Part shown: positions 10,303-20,200 of the stretch, piece after piece
How the letters are laid out: the number at the start of each line of letters is the position of its first letter
Numbering within the stretch: the stretch's first letter is position 1
DNA from: Actinoplanes nipponensis
GTDB lineage: Bacteria; Actinomycetota; Actinomycetes; Mycobacteriales; Micromonosporaceae
Assembly (NCBI RefSeq): GCF_016862275.1
Contig: NZ_BOMQ01000008.1
Span: 1-64,000 of the forward strand
DNA length: 64,000 nucleotides
Direction: 5' to 3'
The notes under the pieces: generated by a model
Database searches by the model: none
Seen by the model: only the letters and a program-made list of their open reading frames with translations
What the model was told of the DNA's origin: nothing
Program-made: the position numbers and the translations under genes

Positions 10303-10707
10303 TCAGTCGAGGCAGCGCACGGCCACGGCCAGGTGCGTCCGGTGCGAGCCGCCGAAGTCGCGGTGCACGACCTCCAGCTCGACCCGGTGCCGGTCCTCGG
10401 TCACCGGCTCGCCGGGCGTCCCCGCCAGGCACTCGGGGTAGCTGCCGTCGGCCCGGATCGTCCCGGAGCGGTCCGTCCACTCGTCGTCGGCGAGACGGTA
10501 GACCGTGGCGTCGTCCGCCGGCTCCCGCCGGGCGCCGTCGGCCTCGACGGTGAACAGCTGGGTCTGCTCGTTGGACCAGGTGACGGTGCCGGTGAGCCGC
10601 TCGGCGGTGGCCGCGTGCGGATCCCGGGTGAACCAGGCGGTGGCGAAGCCCACCCCGAACGTGGCGATCAAGGCGGACACACAGGTCAGCACGCGGGCCG
10701 GCGACAT
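10303..10707 (-). CDS. membrane-anchored hypothetical protein
   Basis: 134 residues from ATG 10707. One N-terminal hydrophobic segment (about residues 5-24, ARVLTCVSALIATFGVGFAT) anchors a small extracytoplasmic domain of about 105 residues containing two Cys (ECLA and the C-terminal RCLD), which could form a disulfide. No family is recognised. It ends just after fabI in convergent orientation and starts 65 bases from hemH in divergent orientation. Codon use is normal for the region, and the frame is well supported by the Asp/Glu/Thr-rich extracellular composition. Confidence 0.7.
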   Translation of the reverse strand: MSPARVLTCVSALIATFGVGFATAWFTRDPHAATAERLTGTVTWSNEQTQLFTVEADGARREPADDATVYRLADDEWTDRSGTIRADGSYPECLAGTPGEPVTEDRHRVELEVVHRDFGGSHRTHLAVAVRCLD

Positions 10708-10771
10708 GGACGAGACCGTACCGGGCGGGGGTGCGTGCGCGCTGCCGGGCCGGGCGAGGGAGGATGGTGCG

Positions 10772-11797
10772 GTGGCGTACGACGCGTTCCTTCTGCTGTC
10801 CTTCGGCGGCCCCGAGCACCCCGACGACGTGATGCCGTTCCTGCGCAACGTGACGCGCGGGCGGGGCATCCCCGAGGAACGGCTCGCCGAGGTGGCCGAG
10901 CACTACTACCACTTCGGCGGGGTGTCCCCGATCAACCAGCAGTGCCGTGACCTGCTCGCGGCGGTGACGGCCGACTTCCGGGCGCACGGCGTGACGCTGC
11001 CGACGTACTGGGGCAACCGCAACTGGCAGCCGATGCTGGCCGACACCATGGCGCAGATGCGCGACGACGGGATCACCTCCGCGCTCGGCTTCGCCACCAG
11101 CGCGTACGGCGGCTACTCCTCCTGCAAGCAGTACTGGGAGGACATCGCCCAGGCCCGCGCCAAGGTCGGCCCGGGCGCCCCCGCCGTGGCCAAGCTGCGC
11201 CAGTTCCACGACCACCCGGGTTTCGTGGCGCCGCACACCGACGCGGTCACCGCGGCCCTGGCCCAGCTCGACCCGGCCCGCCGGGCCAGCACCCGGATCG
11301 TCTTCACCGCCCACTCCATCCCGGTGTCGATGGCCAGGACCGCCGGCCCCGACGGCGGCCGCTACGAGGCCCAGCTGCACGAGACCGCCGCGCTGGTGCA
11401 TGCCGCCGCCGCGCCGGACCTGCCCTGGGACCTGGTCTGGCAGAGCCGGTCCGGGCCGCCGCAGGTGCCGTGGCTGGAGCCGGACATCAACGACCACCTG
11501 AAGGCGCTGGTCGGCGACGTCACGGACGTGGTGGTCAGCCCGATCGGCTTCGTCTCGGACCACCTGGAGGTGCTCTGGGACCTGGACAACGAGGCCCGCG
11601 ACACCGCCGCCGAGCTCGGTCTGGGCTACGCCCGCGCGGCCACCCCGGGCACCGACCCGCGGTTCGTCACGATGATCCGGGAGCTGGTCGAGGAGCGCAC
11701 GAACGGCGTGGCCCGCGAGCGCCTCGGTACGCTGCCGGTCTGGGACCAGTGCCCGGCCAACTGCTGCCCGCCCCCGCAACGCCGAGGAGTGTCATGA
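10772..11797 (+). CDS. hemH: coproporphyrin ferrochelatase
   Basis: 341 residues from GTG 10772, with GGGAGG at 10758-10763. The opening AYDAFLLLSFGGPEHPDDV and the conserved TAHSIP with the metal-binding His are ferrochelatase hallmarks. The C-terminal CPANCC supplies Cys residues like those that bind a [2Fe-2S] cluster in actinobacterial enzymes. In actinobacteria this enzyme inserts iron into coproporphyrin III (CpfC), not protoporphyrin IX, in the coproporphyrin-dependent haem pathway. It is placed after fabG-fabI as in mycobacteria. The last bases overlap a possible 30-codon ORF (ATGA). Confidence 0.95.
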   Translation: MAYDAFLLLSFGGPEHPDDVMPFLRNVTRGRGIPEERLAEVAEHYYHFGGVSPINQQCRDLLAAVTADFRAHGVTLPTYWGNRNWQPMLADTMAQMRDDGITSALGFATSAYGGYSSCKQYWEDIAQARAKVGPGAPAVAKLRQFHDHPGFVAPHTDAVTAALAQLDPARRASTRIVFTAHSIPVSMARTAGPDGGRYEAQLHETAALVHAAAAPDLPWDLVWQSRSGPPQVPWLEPDINDHLKALVGDVTDVVVSPIGFVSDHLEVLWDLDNEARDTAAELGLGYARAATPGTDPRFVTMIRELVEERTNGVARERLGTLPVWDQCPANCCPPPQRRGVS

Positions 11798-11886
11798 CCG
11801 CCTGCACCGAACCGCGCCGAGCGTTCGTTGCCGGCGGCCGTGACGGTGAGGGCCAGAAGGGCATGACGAAGGGAAGCACGGCATGA
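11794..11886 (+). CDS. possible 30-codon ORF bridging hemH and the HAD gene
   Basis: ATG 11794 overlaps the hemH stop, and the ORF's own TGA (11884-11886) overlaps the ATG of the next gene; both are ATGA junctions. A GAGGAG site ends 4 bases before its ATG. The peptide begins MTACTEPRRAFVAGG and ends GMTKGSTA, and is polar with no recognised motif. It may serve only to carry ribosomes from hemH to the phosphatase gene (translational coupling) and may not make a functional product. It is too short to judge by composition. Confidence 0.35.
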   Translation: MTACTEPRRAFVAGGRDGEGQKGMTKGSTA

Positions 11887-12662
11887 CCGAGCGCAAGGCC
11901 GTCGAGAGCTGGCTCACCGACATGGACGGCGTGCTCGTCCACGAGGGCGAGCCGGTCCCCGGCGCCCCCGAGTTCGTCAACCGGATGAAGCAGTCCGGCA
12001 AGCCGTTCCTCATCCTCACCAACAACTCCATCTACACGCCCCGCGACCTGCAGGCCCGGCTGGCCCGGATGGGCTTCGACGTGCCCGAGCAGTCGATCTG
12101 GACGGCGGCGCTGGCGACCGCGCAGTTCCTGGCCGACCAGCGCCCGGGCGGCACGGCGTACGTGATCGGAGAGGCCGGACTGACCACGGCGATGCACGCG
12201 GTCGGCTACGTGCTGACCGACTACGCGCCGGACTACGTGGTGCTCGGCGAGACCCGCACGTACAGCTTCGAGGCGATCACCAAGGCGGTCCGCCTGATCA
12301 ACGACGGCGCCCGTTTCATCTGCACCAACCCGGACCCCACGGGACCCTCCAACGAGGGCGCGCTGCCGGCGGCCGGCTCGGTGGCGGCGATGATCTCCAA
12401 GGCCACCGGCGTCGAGCCGTACTTCGTGGGCAAGCCGAACCCGATGATGATGCGGTCGGCGCTGAACGTCATCGGCGGGCACAGCGAGAGCACGGCGATG
12501 ATCGGCGACCGGATGGACACCGACGTGCTGTGCGGGCTGGAGGCGGGGCTGGAGACGATTCTGGTGCTGACCGGGATCAGCACGCGGGCGGAGAGCGAGC
12601 GGTATCCGTACCGGCCGTCGCGGATCGTGGACAGCGTGGCGGACCTGATCGCCGAGATCTGA
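11883..12662 (+). CDS. HAD-IIA family phosphatase (NagD-like)
   Basis: 259 residues from ATG 11883. HAD motif I is DMDGVL (Asp 13 nucleophile, Asp 15), motif II is ILTNNS, motif III is the Lys of FVGKPNP and motif IV is MIGDRMDTD. The C2-type cap between motifs II and III contains CTNPDPTGP, as in NagD/phosphoglycolate phosphatase-like enzymes. It should be a cytoplasmic Mg-dependent phosphatase acting on a small phosphorylated metabolite; the substrate is not predictable. It probably belongs to the hemH transcript. Its 3' end overlaps the open frame of the convergent gene at 12577-13023. Confidence 0.92.
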   Translation: MTERKAVESWLTDMDGVLVHEGEPVPGAPEFVNRMKQSGKPFLILTNNSIYTPRDLQARLARMGFDVPEQSIWTAALATAQFLADQRPGGTAYVIGEAGLTTAMHAVGYVLTDYAPDYVVLGETRTYSFEAITKAVRLINDGARFICTNPDPTGPSNEGALPAAGSVAAMISKATGVEPYFVGKPNPMMMRSALNVIGGHSESTAMIGDRMDTDVLCGLEAGLETILVLTGISTRAESERYPYRPSRIVDSVADLIAEI

Positions 12663-13023
12663 CCGGGTCACCGGCTACTCGGTGATCATCCGCATTGCCG
12701 CCGTCGCGCCGTTGAACGCAGCGCGCTGGCACTTGCGGTTCGCGGCGCCGATGGGCCTCGTATCGTTCCTCCTCCTCGAGCAGGTCCCTCATGGCGTCGC
12801 GAGTCCTCGCGGCGACCACCGCGGCCTTCCTCCAGAGTTCGATGCGTTGTGCTCGCAGTCGTTCCGCCTTCGCCAGCTCCCGCTCTTCCCGACGATCGGC
12901 TCGCTCCCGCTCCCACCGCTGACGTTCCCGCCGCCCTTGCACGATCAAGGTCGTGACCACCCCGACCAGCGCGATCACGCCGCCGGCCGCGCCGCTTACC
13001 AGGCTCTGCCACCATGGCGTCAT
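12577..13023 (-). CDS. membrane-anchored coiled-coil protein, probably frameshifted near its C-terminus
   Basis: From ATG 13023 the frame reads MTPWWQSLVSGAAGG, one membrane segment (to about residue 26), then a highly charged helix (RRERQRWERERADRREE) that should form a coiled coil. After residue about 85 the frame turns Arg/Pro-rich and runs 86 bases into the convergent phosphatase gene, which looks like antisense read-through. A shift of one base in the GAG-repeat around 12735-12780 would instead give AANRKCQRAAFNGATAAMRM and then ITE, stopping at 12675, just clear of the phosphatase. Such single-span coiled-coil proteins are common in actinobacteria; function unknown. Confidence 0.55.
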   Translation of the reverse strand: MTPWWQSLVSGAAGGVIALVGVVTTLIVQGRRERQRWERERADRREERELAKAERLRAQRIELWRKAAVVAARTRDAMRDLLEEEERYEAHRRREPQVPARCVQRRDGGNADDHRVAGDPVRSRRSGPPRCPRSATAGTDTARSPPAC

Positions 13024-13115
13024 CCATAGACGTTCGCATATGCGCGCGGTCGTCCGGCCGGCAAGGCGACGGACCAGCCAACCTGGACGCCGGGATCCGA
13101 CCGGTCCGCCGCCCG

Positions 13116-14039
13116 TCACTCCTCGCGCGGCGCGGGCACTTCGGCCGGCTCGTCGTCCTCGGCGGCGAGGTCGGCCGGCCGCCCGTTCTCGCTCGTCGCC
13201 GTCAGCGCGGCGGCGAAGAGCACCATCTGGTTGACCGCGTTGAGGAAGACCAGCAGCCCGACCGAGCCCGCGACCAGCTGGTACGTCGGGTTGGCCTCGG
13301 TGACGTGCACGTACAGCCGGCCCAGGGTCTTGAGCAGTTCCAGGCCGACCGCCACGAGCAGCGCCGGTCCGACGAGGCGGCGCAGCGGCATCCGCAGCCG
13401 GGGCAGGCCCGTGAGCATCCCGGCGGCCAGGACCGCGTTCACGGCCAGGCCCAGGACGAGCCCGACCGTGGCCAGCAGCCACCGGGCCGGGGTGGCGTCG
13501 GTGCCGGCCGCGTCGACCAGCCAGTTCGCGGTGCGGGTGGTCAGGTAGGCCACCGACAACGACACGGCCAGCAGGGTGCCCAGCCCGGCCAGCACGAGCA
13601 GGTCGATCAGCACCCGGGCGGCCAGGTTGCCGGGGTATTCGGGCAGCTGCCAGATCCGGCGGATCGACGAGCGCAGCACGTCCACCCAGAACCATCCGGT
13701 GATCGGCAGGCCGATGAACGCGATGACGCCGACGGTTCCGCGGGCGTTGCGCCACGTCTGCACGTCGAGGTGGGGCAGGTACTCCGCGACGTACCGTTCC
13801 ACCGCTCGCAGCACCGCGGGGTCGTCCAGGACGAAGCCGAAGATCGCGAAGGCCAGCAGCCCCAGCGCGAAGGTGGCGAAGAACGCGTAGTAGGTCACCG
13901 CGGCGGCGAGCCGGCCGCCGTCGGCCTCGTCGTATCGCACGCCGGCCCGGATGAGGTGGTCGAGCCAGCCGACACGGCGGCGCAGCCGGCGCCAGGCCGC
14001 CGCCGTGCCCCGCGCGAACCGTCGAGCCGTCACCCGCAC
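13116..14039 (-). CDS. YihY/BrkB family membrane protein
   Basis: 307 residues from GTG 14039. After a basic N-terminus come six membrane segments with the family pattern: AVTYYAFFATFALGLLAF near residue 50, the PITGWFWVDVLRSSIRRIW stretch near 115, and a late LLVFLNAVNQMVLFAAALTA. YihY proteins were once misannotated as RNase BN; their role is unknown, and transport or envelope functions have been suggested. The acidic C-terminal tail (AAEDDEPAEVPAPREE) is cytoplasmic. It stands alone, divergent from the alpha/beta hydrolase at 14163. Confidence 0.88.
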   Translation of the reverse strand: MRVTARRFARGTAAAWRRLRRRVGWLDHLIRAGVRYDEADGGRLAAAVTYYAFFATFALGLLAFAIFGFVLDDPAVLRAVERYVAEYLPHLDVQTWRNARGTVGVIAFIGLPITGWFWVDVLRSSIRRIWQLPEYPGNLAARVLIDLLVLAGLGTLLAVSLSVAYLTTRTANWLVDAAGTDATPARWLLATVGLVLGLAVNAVLAAGMLTGLPRLRMPLRRLVGPALLVAVGLELLKTLGRLYVHVTEANPTYQLVAGSVGLLVFLNAVNQMVLFAAALTATSENGRPADLAAEDDEPAEVPAPREE

Positions 14040-14162
14040 CGCTGTACCCCGCCGCCGGGCCGGTTACGCGGCTCGGCGGCCTCGGCGCGGGCGGGCCGGG
14101 CGCGGAAATCCGACCCCTCGGGGTACTGGGCTTTCCCGGCCGGGCTGGCGAGAATGCGGGAC

Positions 14163-14909
14163 ATGGTTATGACTGTCGGTAGTGGACCGATCCACGTTAT
14201 GGCGTTGCACGGCTGGTTCGGCTCCGCGCGAGGATGGGGCGGCCTGCCCGAGCTGATCGACGGCGCCCGCTTCACGTACGCCTTCCCCGACTACCGCGGC
14301 TACGGCGACCGCCGCGACGTGCCCGGCGACCACACGATCGCGGAGGCCGCCGCCGACGTGCTCGCGGTCGCCGACGAGCTCGGCTGGGACCGGTTCTCCC
14401 TGGTCGGGCACTCGATGGGCGGCATCGTGGCGCAGCGCGTCCTGGCCGACGCCCCGCAGCGCGTCGAGCGGCTGGCCGGCATCAGCCCGGTGCCGGCCGG
14501 CGGCGTGCCCTTCGACGAGCAGGGCTGGGCGCTGTTCAGCGGGGCCGCGGAGGATCCGGCCAACCGCCGGGCGATCATCGACCTGACCACGGGCAACCGG
14601 CTGGCCGGCAGCTGGCTCGACCGGATGGTGCGGGCCTCGCTGGACAACTCCGACGCCAAGGCGTTCGGCGCGTACCTGCCGGCCTGGGCCCGCACCGACC
14701 TGAGCGCCGAGATCGCCGGCAACCCGGTGCCGGTGCTGGTCGTCGTGGGGGAGCACGACCCGGCCCTGGGCGAGGCCGCGATGCGCGGCACCTGGCTGGC
14801 GCACTACCCGAACGCCCGCCTGGAGGTGCTGGCCAACGCCGGCCACTACGCCATGGACGAGACCCCGGTGCGGCTCGTCACGCTGCTGGAGGACTTCCTG
14901 GACGGGTGA
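14163..14909 (+). CDS. alpha/beta hydrolase
   Basis: 248 residues from ATG 14163; ATG codons at 14154 and 14169 are also possible and none has a clear ribosome site. The fold is a classical soluble alpha/beta hydrolase, with oxyanion-loop start HGWFGS, nucleophile elbow GHSMGG, acid region GEHDPALGE and catalytic His in NAGHYAMDE. The cap domain is short. Substrate unknown; the nearest general classes are esterases and C-C bond hydrolases. It may be cotranscribed with the two NUDIX genes that begin 30 bases downstream. Confidence 0.88.
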   Translation: MVMTVGSGPIHVMALHGWFGSARGWGGLPELIDGARFTYAFPDYRGYGDRRDVPGDHTIAEAAADVLAVADELGWDRFSLVGHSMGGIVAQRVLADAPQRVERLAGISPVPAGGVPFDEQGWALFSGAAEDPANRRAIIDLTTGNRLAGSWLDRMVRASLDNSDAKAFGAYLPAWARTDLSAEIAGNPVPVLVVVGEHDPALGEAAMRGTWLAHYPNARLEVLANAGHYAMDETPVRLVTLLEDFLDG

Positions 14910-14938
14910 GCGGCGCGCCGGTCTGGCAGGGTGGCGGC

Positions 14939-15433
14939 ATGGCGGTGTCGTGGGACGAGTCGTACTTCGGGCAGCTGCGCGCCCTGGCCGGCGACGGCCG
15001 CACCCTGATCAGCGTCGGCGCCCGCTGCGTGCTGCGCGCCGGCGACGGCCGGGTGCTGCTGGTGCGCCGCAGCGACAACGGGACGTGGGCGCTGCCGGCC
15101 GGGATGATGGAGCTGGGCGAGTCGCTGCGCGACTGCGCGGTGCGGGAGGTACGGGAGGAGACCGGCCTGCTGGTCCTCGAGCTGACCCCGTTCGCGATCT
15201 ACACCCGGGCCCCGGCGGCCGGACCCGACATGTACGGCCACACCTACCAGCACGTCACCCTGACCGCGCGGATCGACGCGTACGCCGGGGAGCTGCTGCG
15301 CGCCACGGAGGAGACCACCGACGCCGGCTGGTTCCCGCCCGGCGCCCTGCCCGAGCCGCTGCGCGAGGGTGTCCGCCGTACCCTGACCGACCTCGCGGCG
15401 TTCGAGACCGCGGGCACCTTCACCCTGGAGTGA
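14939..15433 (+). CDS. NUDIX hydrolase, copy 1 of a tandem pair
   Basis: 164 residues from ATG 14939. The NUDIX box is complete, running from GMMELGE to REVREETGLL (GX5EX7REUXEEXGU). The fold contains the usual GTWALPAGMMELG entry loop and a late GWFPPGALPEPL segment typical of the MutT-like group. It hydrolyses a nucleoside-diphosphate-linked substrate, not identifiable here. The neighbour immediately downstream is a paralogue of the same length with an almost parallel sequence, so the pair arose by tandem duplication. Confidence 0.92.
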   Translation: MAVSWDESYFGQLRALAGDGRTLISVGARCVLRAGDGRVLLVRRSDNGTWALPAGMMELGESLRDCAVREVREETGLLVLELTPFAIYTRAPAAGPDMYGHTYQHVTLTARIDAYAGELLRATEETTDAGWFPPGALPEPLREGVRRTLTDLAAFETAGTFTLE

Positions 15434-15438
15434 CGCGC

Positions 15439-15933
15439 GTGGGACTGTCCTGGGAAGAGTCGTACATCGGCGGTCTGCGGACGCTCGCCGGCGACGAGCG
15501 GGTGCTCATCTCCGTGGGCGCGCACGGCCTGGTCCGCGACCCGCGGGGCCGGATCCTGCTGATCCAGCGCTCCGACGACCGGACCTGGGCGCTGCCCGGC
15601 GGGACGATGGAGCTGGGCGAGACGCTGCGCGAGTGCGCGATCCGGGAGGTCCGCGAGGAGGCCGGCCTGCGGGCGCACGAGGTCACCCCGTTCGGGCTCT
15701 ACACCCGGGCGCGGGACTGGTTCCCCAACCCGTACGGGCACACCTACCAGTACATCTCGCTGATGTGCCGGGTCGACCGCTACGACGGCGAGCTGGCCCG
15801 CACCACCGACGAGAGCGTCGACGCCGGCTGGTTCGACCCCGGCGAGCTGCCCGAGCACACCGGCAGCCTGGTCCTCCGGGCGCTGCGGGACCTGGCGCTG
15901 TTCGAGGCCAAAGGCGTCTTCGCGCTGGACTGA
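15439..15933 (+). CDS. NUDIX hydrolase, copy 2 of a tandem pair
   Basis: 164 residues from GTG 15439; an in-frame GTG at 15430 overlaps the stop of copy 1 (GTGA) and would add three residues. The NUDIX box runs from GTMELGE to REVREEAGL. It aligns with copy 1 over the whole length (SWEESYIGGLRTLAGDER against SWDESYFGQLRALAGDGR). The substrate loops differ: WFPNPYG replaces AGPDMYG. Divergence is substantial, so the duplication is not recent and the two enzymes may have different substrates. Confidence 0.92.
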   Translation: MGLSWEESYIGGLRTLAGDERVLISVGAHGLVRDPRGRILLIQRSDDRTWALPGGTMELGETLRECAIREVREEAGLRAHEVTPFGLYTRARDWFPNPYGHTYQYISLMCRVDRYDGELARTTDESVDAGWFDPGELPEHTGSLVLRALRDLALFEAKGVFALD

Positions 15934-15990
15934 GCCCTCATGTGCGGGCGGGCCCGGCCGATGAGCCTGGGGACGTCCCTGGAGGAAAAC

Positions 15991-17175
15991 ATGTTCGCGC
16001 TGCTCGACCGGCTGCCGCTCAAGGCCCGTACCGGCCTCGCCCTGCTCTGCTTCGTCGGCGGGATGGTCGGCCTCGGCCTGTACGTCCGCTCGGTGGCCGG
16101 CGCCGCCGCCGACGGGTTGCCCACCGGCTCGGACGCCCGCGCGGACCTCGAGCTGCTCGCCTCCGTGGCGCTGTGGGCGCTGGTTGTGGTGCCGCTCGGC
16201 GTGCTCATGCAGGTGTCGGTGTGGCGCAGCATCGTGCGGGTGCTGCGGATCGACGCCGACGTGATCAAGTCCGCCGCCGGCGGGGACCTCAGCCGGAGGA
16301 TGCCGGTCGTCGGCAAGGACGAGCTGGGCCAGATGGCCGTGGCGTACAACACGATGATGGACCGCTTCCACGAGACGGTGGCCGGCATCCGCCGCGCCGT
16401 CGACGAGGTCACCTCGTCGGCCGGCAGCCTGCGGCAGGCCAGCAGCACCATGACCACGGCCGCCGACGCGACCGCGATGGAGCTGGAGACCGTGGCCCGC
16501 TCGGCCGCCCGCACCAGCGACGAGGTCGGCGCGATCGCCGAGGGCACCCGCCAGATGCGCCAGGCGATCACCGAGATCAGCGTGAACACCTCCGACGTGT
16601 CCCGGATGACCGACGAGGCGGTGGCCGGTGTCACCCGGGCCACGACCAACGTGACCCGGCTCCAGGGCTCCAGCCAGGAGATCAACGACGTGCTGCGCAG
16701 CATCAACGCGATCGCCGCGCAGACCAACCTGCTCGCCCTGAACGCGACCATCGAGGCGGCCCGGGCCGGCGAGGCCGGCCGCGGCTTCGCGATCGTGGCC
16801 GGCGAGGTCAAGGAGCTGGCCCAGGCCACCGCCGCGGCGACCGAGGAGATCGCCCGCCGCATCGAGGGCATCCAGCAGGACACCGGCGAGGCGGTCGACG
16901 CGGTGAGCGGCTTCTCCGCCATCATCGGCGCGATCGCCGAGCACCAGGTGACCATCGCCGCGGCGGTGGAGGAGCAGAGCGCCACCACCGGCACGATGGT
17001 CGAGGGCGCGGGCACGGTCAGCACCGGCACCGAGCAGATCAGCCAGGCCATCGGCGCGGTCAGCTCGGCGGCGTCCGAGGTGCGCGGCGCGGCCGAGGAG
17101 ACCCACCGGGCGGTGGGCGACCTCACCGGTACGGCGGCCCGCCTGCACAGCCTGGCGGCGGTCTTCCATTCCTGA
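15991..17175 (+). CDS. methyl-accepting chemotaxis protein
   Basis: 394 residues from ATG 15991, which follows GGAGGA at 15981-15986. Two membrane segments (about 14-34 and 54-74) enclose only about 20 extracytoplasmic residues, so there is no periplasmic-type sensor domain. A HAMP domain follows, then a cytoplasmic signalling domain with the conserved hairpin tip ([18 protein letters not shown]). It would report through CheW/CheA, none of which are in the window. The presence of a chemoreceptor fits a genus with flagellated spores such as Actinoplanes. The next gene encodes a secreted cell-wall-binding-type protein. Confidence 0.93.
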   Translation: MFALLDRLPLKARTGLALLCFVGGMVGLGLYVRSVAGAAADGLPTGSDARADLELLASVALWALVVVPLGVLMQVSVWRSIVRVLRIDADVIKSAAGGDLSRRMPVVGKDELGQMAVAYNTMMDRFHETVAGIRRAVDEVTSSAGSLRQASSTMTTAADATAMELETVARSAARTSDEVGAIAEGTRQMRQAITEISVNTSDVSRMTDEAVAGVTRATTNVTRLQGSSQEINDVLRSINAIAAQTNLLALNATIEAARAGEAGRGFAIVAGEVKELAQATAAATEEIARRIEGIQQDTGEAVDAVSGFSAIIGAIAEHQVTIAAAVEEQSATTGTMVEGAGTVSTGTEQISQAIGAVSSAASEVRGAAEETHRAVGDLTGTAARLHSLAAVFHS

Positions 17176-17226
17176 TTGAGGAGGCCGGACCCTCAACTTC
17201 CCGCCGGGACGGCCGATCAGCGAAAT

Positions 17227-20200
17227 GTGATCTTTCGCCGTGCCGCCTGCCTCGCCGTCGTCGCCGTGGTCGCCGCGACGCCCCTGGTCGTCACCGCCGC
17301 GCCGGCGGTGGCCGTGGCCCCGTCGTGCCCCTCGGCGGGCCTGACCGTGGCCGCCCTGCACGGGCCGAACTTCTACGTCGACACCTCGTCGTCGCCGGTG
17401 CTGCAGGGCGCCTACGCCGGGTACCGGGTCACCGACACGACCGGGAACCCCCGGAGCGACCTGTGGGTGGCGCTGAGCGACTTCACCGGGGGCTCGGTGG
17501 CGCTGGGCGCCGGTCAGCCGTCCGCCCAGCAGGTCGCCACCCTGGCCGGCGGTGCCTCGGCGGCGCGGTTCTTCTACCTGACCGCGCAGGCCGAGAGCGC
17601 CACGGCCCAGCGGCACAGCGTCGCCGTGTGGCGGGGGCGGCCGGACCTGCCGGGCTCGGCGCAGCTCTGCGCCGACAGCGGCGGCTTCAGCGCGGTCGAG
17701 GGCACGATCAAGGCGGCGGCGAACAAGCTGACCAGCGTGGCGGTCTCGGCGGGCACCCCCAAGATCGGCGGTACGTTCACCGTCACGGTCAAGGGGGACA
17801 CCGGCACGATCGGCGCCGGCTCGGCCAACGACCCCTCCTCGTTCTGGATGAGCCCCGCGGCCTCCGGGTCCTGGCCGGCCGGCGCGTACCGGCTGGTGGG
17901 CACCAGCCTGTCCTTCACCGGCGGCGCCACCTACACCGACACCCTGCGGGTCAGCGGGCTCAGCTCCGCGTCGAAGGAGTACACGGCCGTCTACACGTTC
18001 CGGGCCGTCGGGTTCACCAGCTCGCCGACCACCGTGCTGCCGGTCCAGCAGATCGCGTCGGGCACCCAGATCAAGCACACCGACCTGGGCAGCGTCGCCT
18101 CGTTGCCGGCGATCGCGCCGTCCACCAACGATCTGACGATCGCGCTGTCCGCCGGCGCGCAGAAGCTGCCGGACACCGGCGGTACGGTCGTCTTCCAGGC
18201 CGCGGTGAGCGGTTCGGCCGGGGCTGTGCTCGACTCGTTCACCGCCACCGTCCCGGCGGGGGTGACGCTCGTGCCCGGATCGGTGACGTGGCGCGGCGGC
18301 GCGATCCCGGACGGCGTCAGCAGCGCCGGCACGATCGTGCTGCAGGGCCCGTTCACCGTGACCGGCTCGGGGGACGTCCTGAGCTTCGCCCTGGCGTTGC
18401 CCGCCACCTCCGGGGACCGGGTCACCAGCGTCGTCGCGACCGTCGGCTCCGCCACCGTCGACACCACCCTGTCGCTGACCGACAACGCTCCGGCGACCCG
18501 GACGGTCAACGTCAACACGTTCCCGGTGGCGGCCGACGACGCCGTCCCGGTGCCCGACAACCTCGCCTCCACCGTGACCGTGACCGGCAACGACAGCGAT
18601 CCGGACGGGGACGCCCTGACCGTCGCCGCGGTCGGCCCGGCCGGCCACGGCACGGCGACGGTCACCGCCGGCGTGGTCGGGTACACCCCGGCCAACGGCT
18701 ACACCGGGGCGGACACCTTCACCTACACCGTCGCCGACGGCCGGGGCGGCACCGCCACCGCCACGGTCTCGGTCACCGTAGGCGGGCCCGCCCCCGTGAC
18801 CCCGTCGCCGAGTCCGTCGGTCACTGCCTCGGCCACGCCGTCGCCGACCCCGTCGGCCACCCCGTCGCCGACCCCGTCGGCCACCCCGTCGGCCACCCCG
18901 TCATCGACCCCGTCGGCCGCCCCTTCCGTTACGCCGCCGGCGACGCAGCCGGCCACGCTCATCGCGGCGGCCGACCAGGCCGCCACCGTCGCCGGCGCGG
19001 GCGTCACGCTCTCGCCGCTGGGCAACGACTCCGGCGACGGCCCGCTCGGTCTGCAGTCCGCCGGGCCCGCCGCGCACGGCGCCGTCAGGGTCGCCGGCAA
19101 CACCGTCAGCTACAAGCCCGCGACCGACTTCTGGGGCACCGACACGTTCTCCTACACCGTCACCGACGCGCACGCGGCGCTCGCGACCGGCACCGTCACG
19201 GTCACCGTGACGCCCGGCCCGGCCCCGGCGGACGACAGCGCCGTGCTCGATCAGGGCGCCCCGACCCGCCTGGACGTGCTGACCAACGACCCGGCCGGCG
19301 CGGTGCTCGCCGGGATCGTCACGCCGCCCGGGCACGGCGTCGCAACCGTCGACGGGACCAGGATCGTCTACGCTCCGGCCGCCGGCTACAGCGGAGCCGA
19401 CGCTCTCACGTACCGGCTGGTGGGCACGCCGTCCGTGGCCACCGTCCGGCTCACCGTCGCCACGCCCGCGCCGGCCGTCGCCGACGACGTGGTCACGGCC
19501 GTCCCGGGCACCGCCGTACGCGTCGACGTGCTCGCCAACGACACCGGCGCCGGGCTGACCGTGCGCCAGGTGGGCGGCGCGGCGCACGGCACGGCGGAGC
19601 TGCGCACCGACGGGGTCTGGTACACCCCGCAGGCGGCGTACCGGGGCGCGGACAGCTTCGGATATGTCGTGGAGGACCGGCTCGGCCGCCGCGCCACCGG
19701 CACCGTACAGGCGACCGTGCCCAACGCCGCCCCCACGATTGCCGGCGTGCTGCCGCGCACCGTCACCGCCGGCGAGCAGCTGGTGGTGCCCTTCGCCCTC
19801 GCCGACGGCAACGGCGACACGTTGACCCTCACGGCCGGTACGCCCACCGGCGCGCCGGACGCCGCCACCAGGATCAAGCTCGGCGTCGCCGGCAACCGGC
19901 TCACCCTGGGCGTGGACGTCCGGTTCAGCGGAGACCTCACCATCCCGGTGATCGTCAGCGACGGCGAGGCCACGGCCCGCACCGACCTGGCGGTGAGCGT
20001 GCTGCCCGCGCCCGTGCCCTCCGCCACCGGCCGGGTCATCGCCAACCCCCAGGCGCGGGCCGAACTGGCCGACCCCACCTACGTCGGGGGACGACCGGTC
20101 TCCCGGACCCTGTCCACCTTCGTGGACTCGCTCATCGCCTGGCCGGTCTCGCCCACGACGGCCCTGCTCGGCTACCGGGTGACCCTCAACGGCACGCGCG

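Noticed and set aside
15244..18648. 1134-codon minus-strand open frame opposite the NUDIX, chemoreceptor and surface-protein genes
   Set aside because: GC-driven shadow frame. It crosses three real genes and has low-complexity Gly/Arg/Val composition with no motif.
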